From Streptomyces sp. S3(2020) (lineage in GTDB: Bacteria; Actinomycetota; Actinomycetes; Streptomycetales; Streptomycetaceae): 59,950 nt of DNA. Of this stretch, positions 16,640 to 25,910 are shown one piece after another; positions within the stretch are counted from its first letter, which is position 1, and the number at the start of each line of letters is the position of its first letter. A program made the translations under genes and the position numbers. Location of the stretch: assembly GCF_013044505.1 (NCBI RefSeq), contig NZ_JABERD010000039.1, positions 1 to 59,950 of the forward strand, written 5' to 3'. The notes below the pieces were generated by a model. That model made no database searches and was not told where the DNA came from. It worked only from the letters and a program-made list of their open reading frames with translations.

Positions 16640-17037
16640 GTGAGCCGCATCGCCTTCTACTCCCGAGACCGCAGATCGATCGCCGTAGCCCGGGATCTCA
16701 CCCGCCTCACGCTCGCCGAATGGGACGTCACCCACCGAGAGGACGACATCCTTCTCTGCGTCAGCGAACTCACCACGAACGCCCTCCTGCACGGCGCCCC
16801 CCGAACCGCTGTTTCCGTCTGAGCCTCGCCCTCACCCCCGACGGCGTCTTCAGGGTCGAGGTCCACGACAGCGGCCCCGGCGAGGTACACGGACGGGGCC
16901 TGTTCCTCGTCGCCGCGTTGGCCGACAAGTGGGGAGTGGGAGAACGTGATCCGGGCAAAGTCGTCTGGTGCGAGTTCGGCGTTGCCGCGTGCCTTGACGG
17001 TCCTTTGGGGCCTCAGTTCACTCACAACTTGAGCTAA
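16640..17037 (+). pseudogene. GHKL ATPase (anti-sigma/regulatory kinase type) with a frameshift
   Basis: GTG 16640 starts SRIAFYSRDRRSIAVARDL and reaches the N-box (CVSELTTNALLHGAP) before a stop at 16822. The remaining half (RLSLALTPDGVFRVEVHDSGPG, then GRGLFLVAAL) follows in another frame to 17037. One additional C in the run at 16797-16802 would join the halves into a normal protein of about 130 aa. Such ATPases are regularly encoded next to XRE/DUF397 pairs. It is transcribed divergently from the XRE gene, which has its own homopolymer frameshift. Confidence 0.8.
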
Positions 17038-17074
17038 GCCAAAAGTGGACTACGAGAGCTGAGGGGGAAGCTCC

Positions 17075-20000
17075 ATGCCTTCCGCACGAAGAACCGCCCT
17101 GCTCGCCACCGCCGTACTGCTGACGTCGTTGCTGCCCGCAGCCGTCGCCCAAGCCGCCACCGCCGACGATCCCGCCCCGGTCCCCGTGGACCGCTTCGAG
17201 GGCGAGGTGCCCTTCGCGAACCCACCCGCGGGGGGCATCTTCAAGTGGGGCAGTGACAACGACGATCCGCCCACGCTCGCGCTCGAAGACCGCGCCGACG
17301 CCCCCGAGGGCGACCGCGTCCTCTCCGGTACCTACGACATCAGCGGCTACGGCGGCTTCACCCACGACTTCGCCTTCGCCGAGCCCGCCCACGACTGGTC
17401 CGCCCACAAGGGTGTCCGCTTCTGGTGGGAGGGAGAGAACAACGGCAAGAAGGTCGCCTTCGAGCTGAAGGACGGTGGCGCGAACGGTGAGGCCTCCGAG
17501 CTGTGGACGACGTCCTTCACCGACGACTTCAGCGGCTGGAAGCAGATCGAGATCCCCTTCACCGACTTCGTCTACCGCACCGATTACCAGCCCGTCGGCG
17601 GCATCGACCACATCCTCGGCCTCACCGAGACCTGGGGGTACGCCGTCACCCTCCCCGTCGGTGTCCAGGGCCGATTCGCCATGGACGGCGTCGAGTTGTA
17701 CGGCAAGGCCGACCAGTCGCTGCGCGCCTCCGTCCTCACCGACGCGGCCGTCCACCCGGTGAAGGAGGGCGGCACGGCGTCCGTCGAGGTCACCGTCGCC
17801 ACCACCGGCTCCGCCCCGATCGACGAACCGGTCACCGTCACCTACGAGACCACCGGCGGCACCGCCTCCAGCACCGACTACACAGCCCTCAAGGGGGAGT
17901 TTACCTTCCCCGCGGGCACGGCGTCCGGCACCACCCGCACCCTCCAGGTCGCCACGCTCAAGGACAAGTCCGCCGAGAACGCCGAGACGATCCCCCTCAA
18001 GCTCACCGTCACCGGAGCCAAGGCACCCGCCGAGACCCCGCAGATCGTCATCGACGCGCACGGACTGCCGTACCTCGACGCCAAGTTGCCCGTGAAGAAG
18101 CGCGTCGCCGATCTCCTCTCCCGCATGTCCCTCGCGGAGAAGGCCGGCCAGATGACCCAGGCCGAACGCGGGGCCGTCGGTACCGGAGCGGACATCGCCG
18201 CGTACGACCTCGGCTCGCTTCTCTCCGGCGGCGGATCGACCCCCACGCCCAACACCGCCGAAGCCTGGGCGAAGATGATCGACTCCTTCCAACTCCGCGC
18301 GCAGGCGACCCGGTTCCAGATTCCGCTCATCTACGGCGTCGACGCCGTCCACGGCCACAACAACCTGGTCGGCGCCACGGTCATGCCCCACAACATCGGC
18401 ATCGGGGCCACCCGTAACCCCCGACTCGCCCAGCAGACCGGCGCGGTGACCGCAGCCGAGGTCCGCGCCACCGGCGTCCCCTGGGACTTCGCCCCCTGCC
18501 TCTGCGTCACCCGCGACGAACGCTGGGGCCGCTCCTACGAGTCCTTCGGCGAGGACCCGGCCCTCGTCGACTCCCTGGAGACGGTCATCCAGGGCCTCCA
18601 AGGAGCCCGTAACGGCAAGGACTTGAAGGACGACGACAAGGTCCTCGCCACGGCCAAGCACTTCGTCGGCGACGGCGGCACCGAGTACGGCTCCTCCACC
18701 ACCGGCAGCTACACCATCGACCAGGGCATCACCAAGGTCACCCGGCAGCAGCTGGAGGCCGTCCACCTGGCACCGTACGAGACCGCCGTCGACCGCGGGG
18801 TCGGCACCGTCATGCCCTCGTACTCCTCGCTCGACGTCCTCGGCGACGGCCAGGGCCCGGTCAAGATGCACGCCCGCGCCGACATGATCAACGGCGTGCT
18901 CAAGGGCCGTATGGACTTCGACGGCTTCGTGATCAGCGACTGGGACGGCATCGACCAGATCCCCGGCGACCGCGCCTCCGACGTCCGTACCTCGGTCAAC
19001 GCCGGCGTCGACATGGTCATGGTCCCCTACGCCTTCAGGGAGTTCCGTACGACGCTCATGGCGGAGGCGCAGGCCGGACGCGTCAGCGAGCAGCGCGTCG
19101 ACGACGCGGTCTCCCGCATCCTCACGCAGAAGTTCCGGCTCGGACTCTTCGAGAAGCCGTACGCCGACACCAGCGGCGCCGCGAGGATCGGTTCCGCCGA
19201 GCACCGGGCCGTCGCCCGCCGGGCGGCCGCCGAGTCGCAGGTGCTGCTGAAGAACGCCGACGGCGTGCTGCCGCTGAAGACGTCCCAGAAGGTGTACGTC
19301 GCCGGGTCCGACGCCGATGACATCGGCAACCAGAGCGGCGGCTGGACCGTCACCTGGCAGGGTTCGTCCGGCGACATCGTCCCCGGTACGACGATCCTGG
19401 AGGCCATGCGGAAGAACTCCGCGCGCCTGACGTACTCCAAGGACGCGACCGAGCCGTTGAGCGGCTACGACGTCGGCGTGGTCGTCGTCGGCGAGACCCC
19501 CTACGCCGAGGGCGTCGGAGACGTCGGCAACGGTCATGACCTCCAGCTGAGCGCGGCCGACCAGGCGGCCGTCGACAAGGTCTGCGCGGCCATGAAGTGC
19601 GCGGTGCTGATCGTCTCCGGGCGCCCCCAGCTCATCGGCGACCGGCTGGGCGAGATCGACGCGCTGGTGGCGTCCTGGCTGCCGGGCACCGAGGGCGACG
19701 GCGTCGCGGACGTCCTCTACGGCAAGCGGGCCTTCACGGGGCAGCTTCCCGTCACCTGGCCGAAGTCCGAGGCCCAGCTGCCGATCAACGTCGGCGACAC
19801 AACGTACGACCCGCAGTTCCCGTACGGCTGGGGCCTCACGACGCTGACCAAGGTGCCGGAGGGCGGCGAGCGGGCACTCAAGGCACTCGGTGTCGCCGCG
19901 GCGGTGGCCGAGAAGACCGGGGCGAAGGAGGCGGGCCGCGCGATCGTGACCGAGGCGCGGCTGATCGCCCAGCAGAAGAAGATCACGGCGGCGTTCGCGA

Positions 20001-20095
20001 AGCCCTTCGCCGACGCCGACCATCTGCTGCTCACCGGACGGTACGCGGCGGCGGTGGAGCGGCTGACGGAGGCCTATCGGACGACGACGGGCTGA
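17075..20095 (+). CDS. secreted glycoside hydrolase family 3 enzyme
   Basis: 1006 aa from ATG 17075 with a G-rich ribosome binding site. Domains in order: signal peptide (1-28, ending AVAQAA); a carbohydrate-binding jelly-roll-like domain (about 38-215, FWWEGENNGKKVAFELKDGG); a Calx-beta domain (about 220-325, VTYETTGGTASSTDY); GH3 N-terminal barrel (about 340-690) with the KHF(V/I)GDGG motif and the nucleophile D622 in GFVISDWDG; GH3 C-terminal domain to about 930; and a helical tail. It should remove glucose or related residues from beta-glucans outside the cell. Exact substrate cannot be assigned. It stands alone, with a signal-peptide membrane protein 34 bp downstream. Confidence 0.92.
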   Translation: MPSARRTALLATAVLLTSLLPAAVAQAATADDPAPVPVDRFEGEVPFANPPAGGIFKWGSDNDDPPTLALEDRADAPEGDRVLSGTYDISGYGGFTHDFAFAEPAHDWSAHKGVRFWWEGENNGKKVAFELKDGGANGEASELWTTSFTDDFSGWKQIEIPFTDFVYRTDYQPVGGIDHILGLTETWGYAVTLPVGVQGRFAMDGVELYGKADQSLRASVLTDAAVHPVKEGGTASVEVTVATTGSAPIDEPVTVTYETTGGTASSTDYTALKGEFTFPAGTASGTTRTLQVATLKDKSAENAETIPLKLTVTGAKAPAETPQIVIDAHGLPYLDAKLPVKKRVADLLSRMSLAEKAGQMTQAERGAVGTGADIAAYDLGSLLSGGGSTPTPNTAEAWAKMIDSFQLRAQATRFQIPLIYGVDAVHGHNNLVGATVMPHNIGIGATRNPRLAQQTGAVTAAEVRATGVPWDFAPCLCVTRDERWGRSYESFGEDPALVDSLETVIQGLQGARNGKDLKDDDKVLATAKHFVGDGGTEYGSSTTGSYTIDQGITKVTRQQLEAVHLAPYETAVDRGVGTVMPSYSSLDVLGDGQGPVKMHARADMINGVLKGRMDFDGFVISDWDGIDQIPGDRASDVRTSVNAGVDMVMVPYAFREFRTTLMAEAQAGRVSEQRVDDAVSRILTQKFRLGLFEKPYADTSGAARIGSAEHRAVARRAAAESQVLLKNADGVLPLKTSQKVYVAGSDADDIGNQSGGWTVTWQGSSGDIVPGTTILEAMRKNSARLTYSKDATEPLSGYDVGVVVVGETPYAEGVGDVGNGHDLQLSAADQAAVDKVCAAMKCAVLIVSGRPQLIGDRLGEIDALVASWLPGTEGDGVADVLYGKRAFTGQLPVTWPKSEAQLPINVGDTTYDPQFPYGWGLTTLTKVPEGGERALKALGVAAAVAEKTGAKEAGRAIVTEARLIAQQKKITAAFAKPFADADHLLLTGRYAAAVERLTEAYRTTTG

Positions 20096-20129
20096 GGCTG
20101 TTCTGGGAGGCTTCGGGTAGCTTCGAAGT

Positions 20130-21467
20130 ATGAAGTCCGTGTTGCGGACCCGAAGCCTTCCAGGGCTGCTGGCGGCCCTGGCGCTCGCGGCCCTGACCCT
20201 CCTGTGGGCGGTCCCCGCGCCCGCCTCCGCCGCCACAAGCGTCTCCAGGATCGCCGAGGCGCTCCGCGAGAGTCCGGTGTACGTCGACCCGGCGGCCTCC
20301 GCACAGCTGTCCTCCGGGGACGCCACCGCGCTCGCCGAACAGATCAAGGACGCCGACAAGGCCCTGTTCGTGGCGGTCCTGCCCGCGGACCAGCCGACCG
20401 GGAACCTCCTGCGCGACCTGCGCACCGCGACCGGTGTGACGGGCCTGTACGCGGTGCGGGTCGGCGACCGTTTCGACGCGGGCGCGGACTCCTCGGTCCT
20501 GCCCCGGTCCGCCGTACGCAACCTCGTCGCGAGCGTCGAGGGCGAGAGCGACGCCAAGACCCAGCTCGACGACTTCACGGACCGGGCCCTGGCCAACATG
20601 GGCGGCTCGGCACCCGCGAGCTGGGGTTCGTCCTCGGACGGCGGCGGCGTCCCGGTGGGCGCGCTGGTGACGGTCGGCGCCCTGCTGGCGGCCGGCGGCG
20701 TGGGCACGTACGCGGTGGTCCGCCGCAACCGCCGCCGGCACGCGGAGGAGCAGCGGGCCGCCCTGGAGAAGCTGCGGGTGGTGGTGGACGAGGACATCAC
20801 CGCCTTCGGTGAGGAACTGGACCGCCTCGACTTCCACCCCGCCGAACCGGGCGCGGACGACGCGATGCGCGAGGACTACGAGCACGCGCTCGACGCCTAC
20901 GAGCAGGCGAAGTCGTTCATGGCGGCCGCGCGGCACCCGGAGGAGGTCCGCGCGGTGGCCCAGGCCTTGGAGGACGGCCGCTTCTCGCTGGCACGCCTGG
21001 CCGCCCGCAGGGAGGGCCGGCCCCTCCCGGACCGCCGCCCACCCTGCTTCTTCGACCCTCGCCACGGCCCGTCCACCACGGACGCGCCCTGGACCCCGCC
21101 CAGCGGCACCCCGCGCGAGGTCCCGGTCTGCGCGGCCGACGCGACCCGCCTCGCCGACGGCCGTGACCCGGTGATGCGCGAGGTCGACACCGACCAGGGC
21201 CGCCGCCCCTACTGGGACGCGGGCCCCGCCTACGGCCCCTGGGCCGGCGGCTACTTCGGCACCGGCCTCCTCCCCGCCCTCCTCATCGGCACCACGCTCG
21301 GCACCATCATGTCCACCCCGGCATACGCCACGGACCAAGGCTCCGGCTACGAGGGCGGCGACATCTCGGGCGCGGACTTCAACTCGGGCGACTTCGGCGG
21401 AGGCGGAGACTTCGGCGGAGGCGGAGACTTCGGCGGGGGCGGAGACTTCGGCGGGGGAGGCTTCTGA
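20130..21467 (+). CDS. membrane protein with TPM-like region and Gly-rich tail
   Basis: 445 aa. ATG 20130 begins a signal peptide (to about residue 36, PAPASAAT). Residues 37-165 form an extracytoplasmic domain with SPVYVDPAASAQLS and ALFVAVLPADQPTG, recalling TPM-like regions. A membrane helix follows at about 173-195 (VGALVTVGALLAAGGVGTYAV), then a charged, helical cytoplasmic part and a second hydrophobic stretch near 380-395. The C-terminus is a run of GGGGDF repeats. It follows the GH3 gene by 34 bp, so co-transcription is possible. The function is not known. Confidence 0.82.
   Translation: MKSVLRTRSLPGLLAALALAALTLLWAVPAPASAATSVSRIAEALRESPVYVDPAASAQLSSGDATALAEQIKDADKALFVAVLPADQPTGNLLRDLRTATGVTGLYAVRVGDRFDAGADSSVLPRSAVRNLVASVEGESDAKTQLDDFTDRALANMGGSAPASWGSSSDGGGVPVGALVTVGALLAAGGVGTYAVVRRNRRRHAEEQRAALEKLRVVVDEDITAFGEELDRLDFHPAEPGADDAMREDYEHALDAYEQAKSFMAAARHPEEVRAVAQALEDGRFSLARLAARREGRPLPDRRPPCFFDPRHGPSTTDAPWTPPSGTPREVPVCAADATRLADGRDPVMREVDTDQGRRPYWDAGPAYGPWAGGYFGTGLLPALLIGTTLGTIMSTPAYATDQGSGYEGGDISGADFNSGDFGGGGDFGGGGDFGGGGDFGGGGF
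21387..21458 (+). repeat. four 18-bp tandem repeats encoding GGGGDF
   Basis: Four head-to-tail units of GG(C/A)GACTTCGGCGG(A/G)GG(C/A) form the 3' end of the preceding gene. They differ only at third positions. Such a repeat can change copy number by slippage and alter the length of the Gly-rich tail. Confidence 0.9.
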
Positions 21468-21489
21468 CCCCGCGCCTTTTTCAGCCCGT

Positions 21490-21508
21490 CTGGGGGCGCA
21501 GCCCCCAG
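21490..21508. terminator. hairpin between convergent genes
   Basis: CTGGGGGC (21490-21497) pairs with GCCCCCAG (21501-21508) around a three-base loop. It lies between the ends of two convergent genes and may terminate both. Similar GTCTGGGGGCGCAGCCCCCA elements are common in Streptomyces intergenic DNA. Confidence 0.5.
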
Positions 21509-21584
21509 GGACTCCCGCCCACGAACACGGACCCGGCGCAACACACGCCGGGCCCGCGGAAGTTCGTAGAGGAAGACCCGCGCC

Positions 21585-22692
<1,108 letters not shown>

Positions 22693-22720
22693 GCCCGCCC
22701 TCAGGGACACGAGGGCGGGC
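22693..22720 (-). terminator. terminator of the YceI gene
   Basis: GCCCGCCCTC (22693-22702) pairs perfectly with GAGGGCGGGC (22711-22720) around an 8-base loop. It is 19 bp beyond the stop of the minus-strand YceI gene. Confidence 0.7.
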
Positions 22721-22738
22721 ATGCTCACGAAGAACGCG

Positions 22739-23293
22739 TCACGCGTTCTTGATCGCCGAGATGTCGAAGTGCAGCTTGATCTTGTCGGAGACCAGCACGC
22801 CACCCGTCTCCAGCGCCGCGTTCCAGGTCAGGCCCCACTCGGAGCGCAGGATCGTCGCCTTGCCCTCGAAGCCGACGCGCTCGTTGCCGAACGGGTCCTT
22901 CGCGGCGCCGTTGAACTCGAGGTCGATGGTGAGCGGCCTGGTGGTGCCGAGGATGGTGAGGTCACCGGTGATCCGGTAGTCCTCGTCGCCGAGGGCCTCC
23001 GCCTTGGTGGAGCGGAAGGTCATCGTCGGGAACTCCTCGATCTTGAAGAAGTCCGCGCTTTTGAGGTGCCCGTCACGGTCGGCGGAGCCGGTGTCGATGC
23101 TGTCCATCTTGACGTCGATGGAGGCCGTCGACGCGGCCGGGTCGCCGCCGTCCAGGTGCAGCGAGCCGCTGAAGTCGACGAACTTCCCCTTCACGTTGGT
23201 CACCATGGCGTGGCGGACGGTGAAGCCGATCGCCGAGTGGGAGGTGTCGATCGTGTAGTCGCCGGTCAGGGCGGTCAGGTCGGTGTTCGCCAT
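22739..23293 (-). CDS. YceI-family lipocalin-like protein
   Basis: 184 aa from ATG 23293 with GAGGAG upstream. The family motifs are YTIDTSHSAIGFTVRHAMVTNVKG near the N-terminus, then MDSIDTGSADRDGHLKSADFF and a C-terminal region (EWGLTWNAALETGGVLVSDK). YceI proteins form a lipocalin-like barrel that binds a polyisoprenoid chain; this one has no signal peptide and is probably cytoplasmic. Its physiological role is not settled in the family. It is transcribed divergently from the polysaccharide lyase gene and has its own terminator. Confidence 0.93.
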   Translation of the reverse strand: MANTDLTALTGDYTIDTSHSAIGFTVRHAMVTNVKGKFVDFSGSLHLDGGDPAASTASIDVKMDSIDTGSADRDGHLKSADFFKIEEFPTMTFRSTKAEALGDEDYRITGDLTILGTTRPLTIDLEFNGAAKDPFGNERVGFEGKATILRSEWGLTWNAALETGGVLVSDKIKLHFDISAIKNA

Positions 23294-23410
23294 GGTGTGC
23301 TCCTCGGGAGTGGGAAAGTTGAACGTTGAATTACCTAACAGGGACGACCGTAGACCTATTCCGTACGAGTTTCAACATCATCCGTAAGGTGTTGGCGTGA
23401 TTACGCTGAG

Positions 23411-25756
23411 GTGGTAGATGCCCAGGACATGACCCCACGCCTCACAGGCCCCCTCAGGTTCACCCGCCGGGCCGCCTTACTCACGGCGGCGCTCCTCGCC
23501 ACGGCCGGCCCCGGCGCCCGCGCCGCCGTCCCCGACGCCTACGCCGCCCTCCGCCTCCGCTGGCTCGACATCGCCCTCGGCACCGGCTACGACCCGACCG
23601 CCGAGCCGTACGCCGCCCGCCTCGCCGAGACCGGCTCACTCGCCCGCGGCTTCCGCGCGACCATGACCCCCACCGCGACCTCCCTGTGGCCCGGCCACCC
23701 CTACGACCCGCCGTCCGGCATCACCCAGAGCTACGGCCGCCTGTGGACCATGACCCAGGCCTACGTCCAGCAGGGCACCGGCTCCACCGGCGACGAGTCC
23801 CTCCTCGCGGCCGTCCTCCGGGGCCTCGACCACCTCTCCGCCACGGTCTACAACCCCGCCACCCTCCGCTACGGCAACTGGTGGGAATGGCAGATCGGCA
23901 GCCCCCGGACACTCATGGACCTCACGGCCGCCCTGTACGACCACCTCTCCGACGCCCAGCGGGAAGCCGCCTGCGCCGCCGTCGACCACTTCCTCCCCGA
24001 CGAGACGCTGGGCGACTACTCCGGTACGTCCACCGGCGCCAACCGCGTCGACCTGTGCCGTTCCGTCGCCCTGCGCGGCATCCTCGGCCGGGCGCCCGCC
24101 AGGATCGCCCTCGCCCGCGACGCGCTCTCACCGGTCTTCCCGTACGTCACCCGGGGCGACGGCCTCTACGCCGACGGCTCGTTCGTCCAGCACACCCGGG
24201 TCGCCTACTCGGGCACCTACGGCCAGGTCCTCCTCGACGGCCTCGGCCGGCTCTTCGCCCTGCTGGCCGGCTCCGAGTGGGCCGTGACCGACCCGAACCG
24301 GCAGATCGTCCTGGACGCCGTCGAGCACGCCTACGCGCCCCTGATCCACGACGGTCTGATGATGGACAGCGTCAACGGCCGTGCCATCAGCCGGGGTTAC
24401 CTCAAAAGCGACGACCGGCACGTACTGCGCGGCGACCACTTCCACGGCCAGGGCGTCATCGCCGCGATGGCCCTCCTCGCGGACGGGGCGAGCGAGACGG
24501 AGCGGGAGCGCTGGTACGGCCGTATCAAGGGATGGATCGAACGGGACACCGTCGCACCGATCCTGACGGCCCGTCAGTTCGGGGTGGCCGACCTCGCCCG
24601 GCTGCACGCGGTCGCCGGGTCACCCGTTCCCGCCGCCCCCGACCCCGTCGGCCACCGCCTCTTCGCCGCCATGGACCGGGCCGTCCACCGCCGTCCCGGC
24701 TTCGTCGCGAACATCGCCATGGCGAGCGACCGCATCGCGTACTACGAGTGCGGCAACGGCGAGAACCCGCGCGGCTGGCACACGGGCGCCGGAATGCTCT
24801 CCTGGTGGACCGAGGGGCAGGGCGGCCAGTACACCAACTGGTACTGGCCCACCGTCGACTGGTACCGCCTCCCGGGCACGACCGTCTCCACCCGCCGCCT
24901 TCCCGACCGGGCCGGCGGCGAGTGGGGTGAGCCCCGACCCGACGCGCGCTGGGTCGGCGGTGTCACCGACGGCGAGTACGCGGCGATCGGACAGCATCTG
25001 AAGGGCCTCGGCTCCACGCTGGAGGCCCGTAAGTCGTGGTTCTGTGCCGCCGACGCGGTGATCTGCCTGGGCGCCGGCATCAGCTGCGCCGACGGCGTCC
25101 CGGTCGAGACCGTCGTCGACAACCGCAACCTGGGGGAGGGCGGCAACCCGGCCTTCGTGCAGGGGCACGGCTGGGCCCATCTGGAGGGCCACGGCGGCTG
25201 GGTGGTGCCGTACGGCGACCTGCGCACCCTCCGCGAGGACCGCACCGGCGCCTGGTCGGACATCAACACCACCAGCACGACGGAGCGGGCCACCCGCCGC
25301 TGGCAGACCCTCTGGCTGGACCACGGCACGGACCCGGCGGACGCGTCCTACGTCTATGTCCTGATGCCGGGTGCGTCCCGCCACGGCGTCGCGGCCCGCG
25401 CGGCCGACCCCCACTGGCTGAAGGTCCTCGCCAACGACGCCACCCGCCAGGCCGTCCATGTCCCCTCCCTCGGCCTGACGGCCGCCACCTTCTGGCAGGC
25501 CGGTACGGCGGGCCCGCTCACCGCCTCCGCGGGCGCGAGCGTCCTGCTACGCCGCCGGGGCCGCACGGCTACCCTCTGCGTGAGCGAGCCGCCGCGGACG
25601 GGGGAGCCGGTGGAGATCTCCTGGGACCACCCGGTCCAGGGCGTGATCCGGGCCGACGACTCGGTCGAGATCCTGGCCGCGGGCCGTCGTCTGCGGCTGA
25701 GAATCACTCCGGGGGAGGCATGCGCCGCACAGGAATGTGAGGTGGCTCTCAGCTGA
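23411..25756 (+). CDS. polysaccharide lyase family 8 (hyaluronate/xanthan lyase type)
   Basis: 781 aa from GTG 23411; ATG 23429 is an equally possible start. The N-terminus has a twin-arginine-like TRRAALLTAALL signal, so export is likely. Expected PL8 catalytic residues are N211 (STGANRVDL), H261 (SFVQHT) and Y270 (SGTYGQ), with the H-to-Y spacing of nine seen in pneumococcal hyaluronate lyase. The aromatic patch is NWWEW at 156-160. The C-terminal half (about 400-780) is the beta-sandwich region. The enzyme cleaves uronic-acid-containing polysaccharides by beta-elimination; hyaluronan, chondroitin or xanthan cannot be distinguished here. A hairpin follows the gene. Confidence 0.93.
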   Translation: MVDAQDMTPRLTGPLRFTRRAALLTAALLATAGPGARAAVPDAYAALRLRWLDIALGTGYDPTAEPYAARLAETGSLARGFRATMTPTATSLWPGHPYDPPSGITQSYGRLWTMTQAYVQQGTGSTGDESLLAAVLRGLDHLSATVYNPATLRYGNWWEWQIGSPRTLMDLTAALYDHLSDAQREAACAAVDHFLPDETLGDYSGTSTGANRVDLCRSVALRGILGRAPARIALARDALSPVFPYVTRGDGLYADGSFVQHTRVAYSGTYGQVLLDGLGRLFALLAGSEWAVTDPNRQIVLDAVEHAYAPLIHDGLMMDSVNGRAISRGYLKSDDRHVLRGDHFHGQGVIAAMALLADGASETERERWYGRIKGWIERDTVAPILTARQFGVADLARLHAVAGSPVPAAPDPVGHRLFAAMDRAVHRRPGFVANIAMASDRIAYYECGNGENPRGWHTGAGMLSWWTEGQGGQYTNWYWPTVDWYRLPGTTVSTRRLPDRAGGEWGEPRPDARWVGGVTDGEYAAIGQHLKGLGSTLEARKSWFCAADAVICLGAGISCADGVPVETVVDNRNLGEGGNPAFVQGHGWAHLEGHGGWVVPYGDLRTLREDRTGAWSDINTTSTTERATRRWQTLWLDHGTDPADASYVYVLMPGASRHGVAARAADPHWLKVLANDATRQAVHVPSLGLTAATFWQAGTAGPLTASAGASVLLRRRGRTATLCVSEPPRTGEPVEISWDHPVQGVIRADDSVEILAAGRRLRLRITPGEACAAQECEVALS

Positions 25757-25847
25757 CGGCTTTGTGTGATCTCTACAAGCGGGAAGCCCCCTGAGCAGTC
25801 GGAACGGCTGCATGCCTCCGAGGTTCTGTTCAGGGGTACCAGGAAAA

Positions 25848-25879
25848 CGGGCCGGAGACTGTTCGGAGTCGACGGCCCG
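25848..25879 (+). terminator. possible terminator after the polysaccharide lyase gene
   Basis: CGGGCCG (25848-25854) pairs with CGGCCCG (25873-25879), with an inner GACT/AGTC pairing. The following CTTTCC is only weakly T-rich. Confidence 0.45.
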
Positions 25880-25910
25880 CTTTCCTCGCCGTGCTTCGTA
25901 AGGTCACTAC

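Noticed and set aside
12723..17037. Integrated mobile element carrying the KAP operon
   Set aside because: No integrase, transposase, att-like direct repeats or tRNA end was seen; insertion is only inferred from the neighbourhood.
17018..20800. Very long open frame antisense to the GH3 gene
   Set aside because: High GC leaves stops rare in some antisense frames; the sequence is Gly/Val/Asp-rich without domains, while the sense strand encodes a complete GH3 enzyme.
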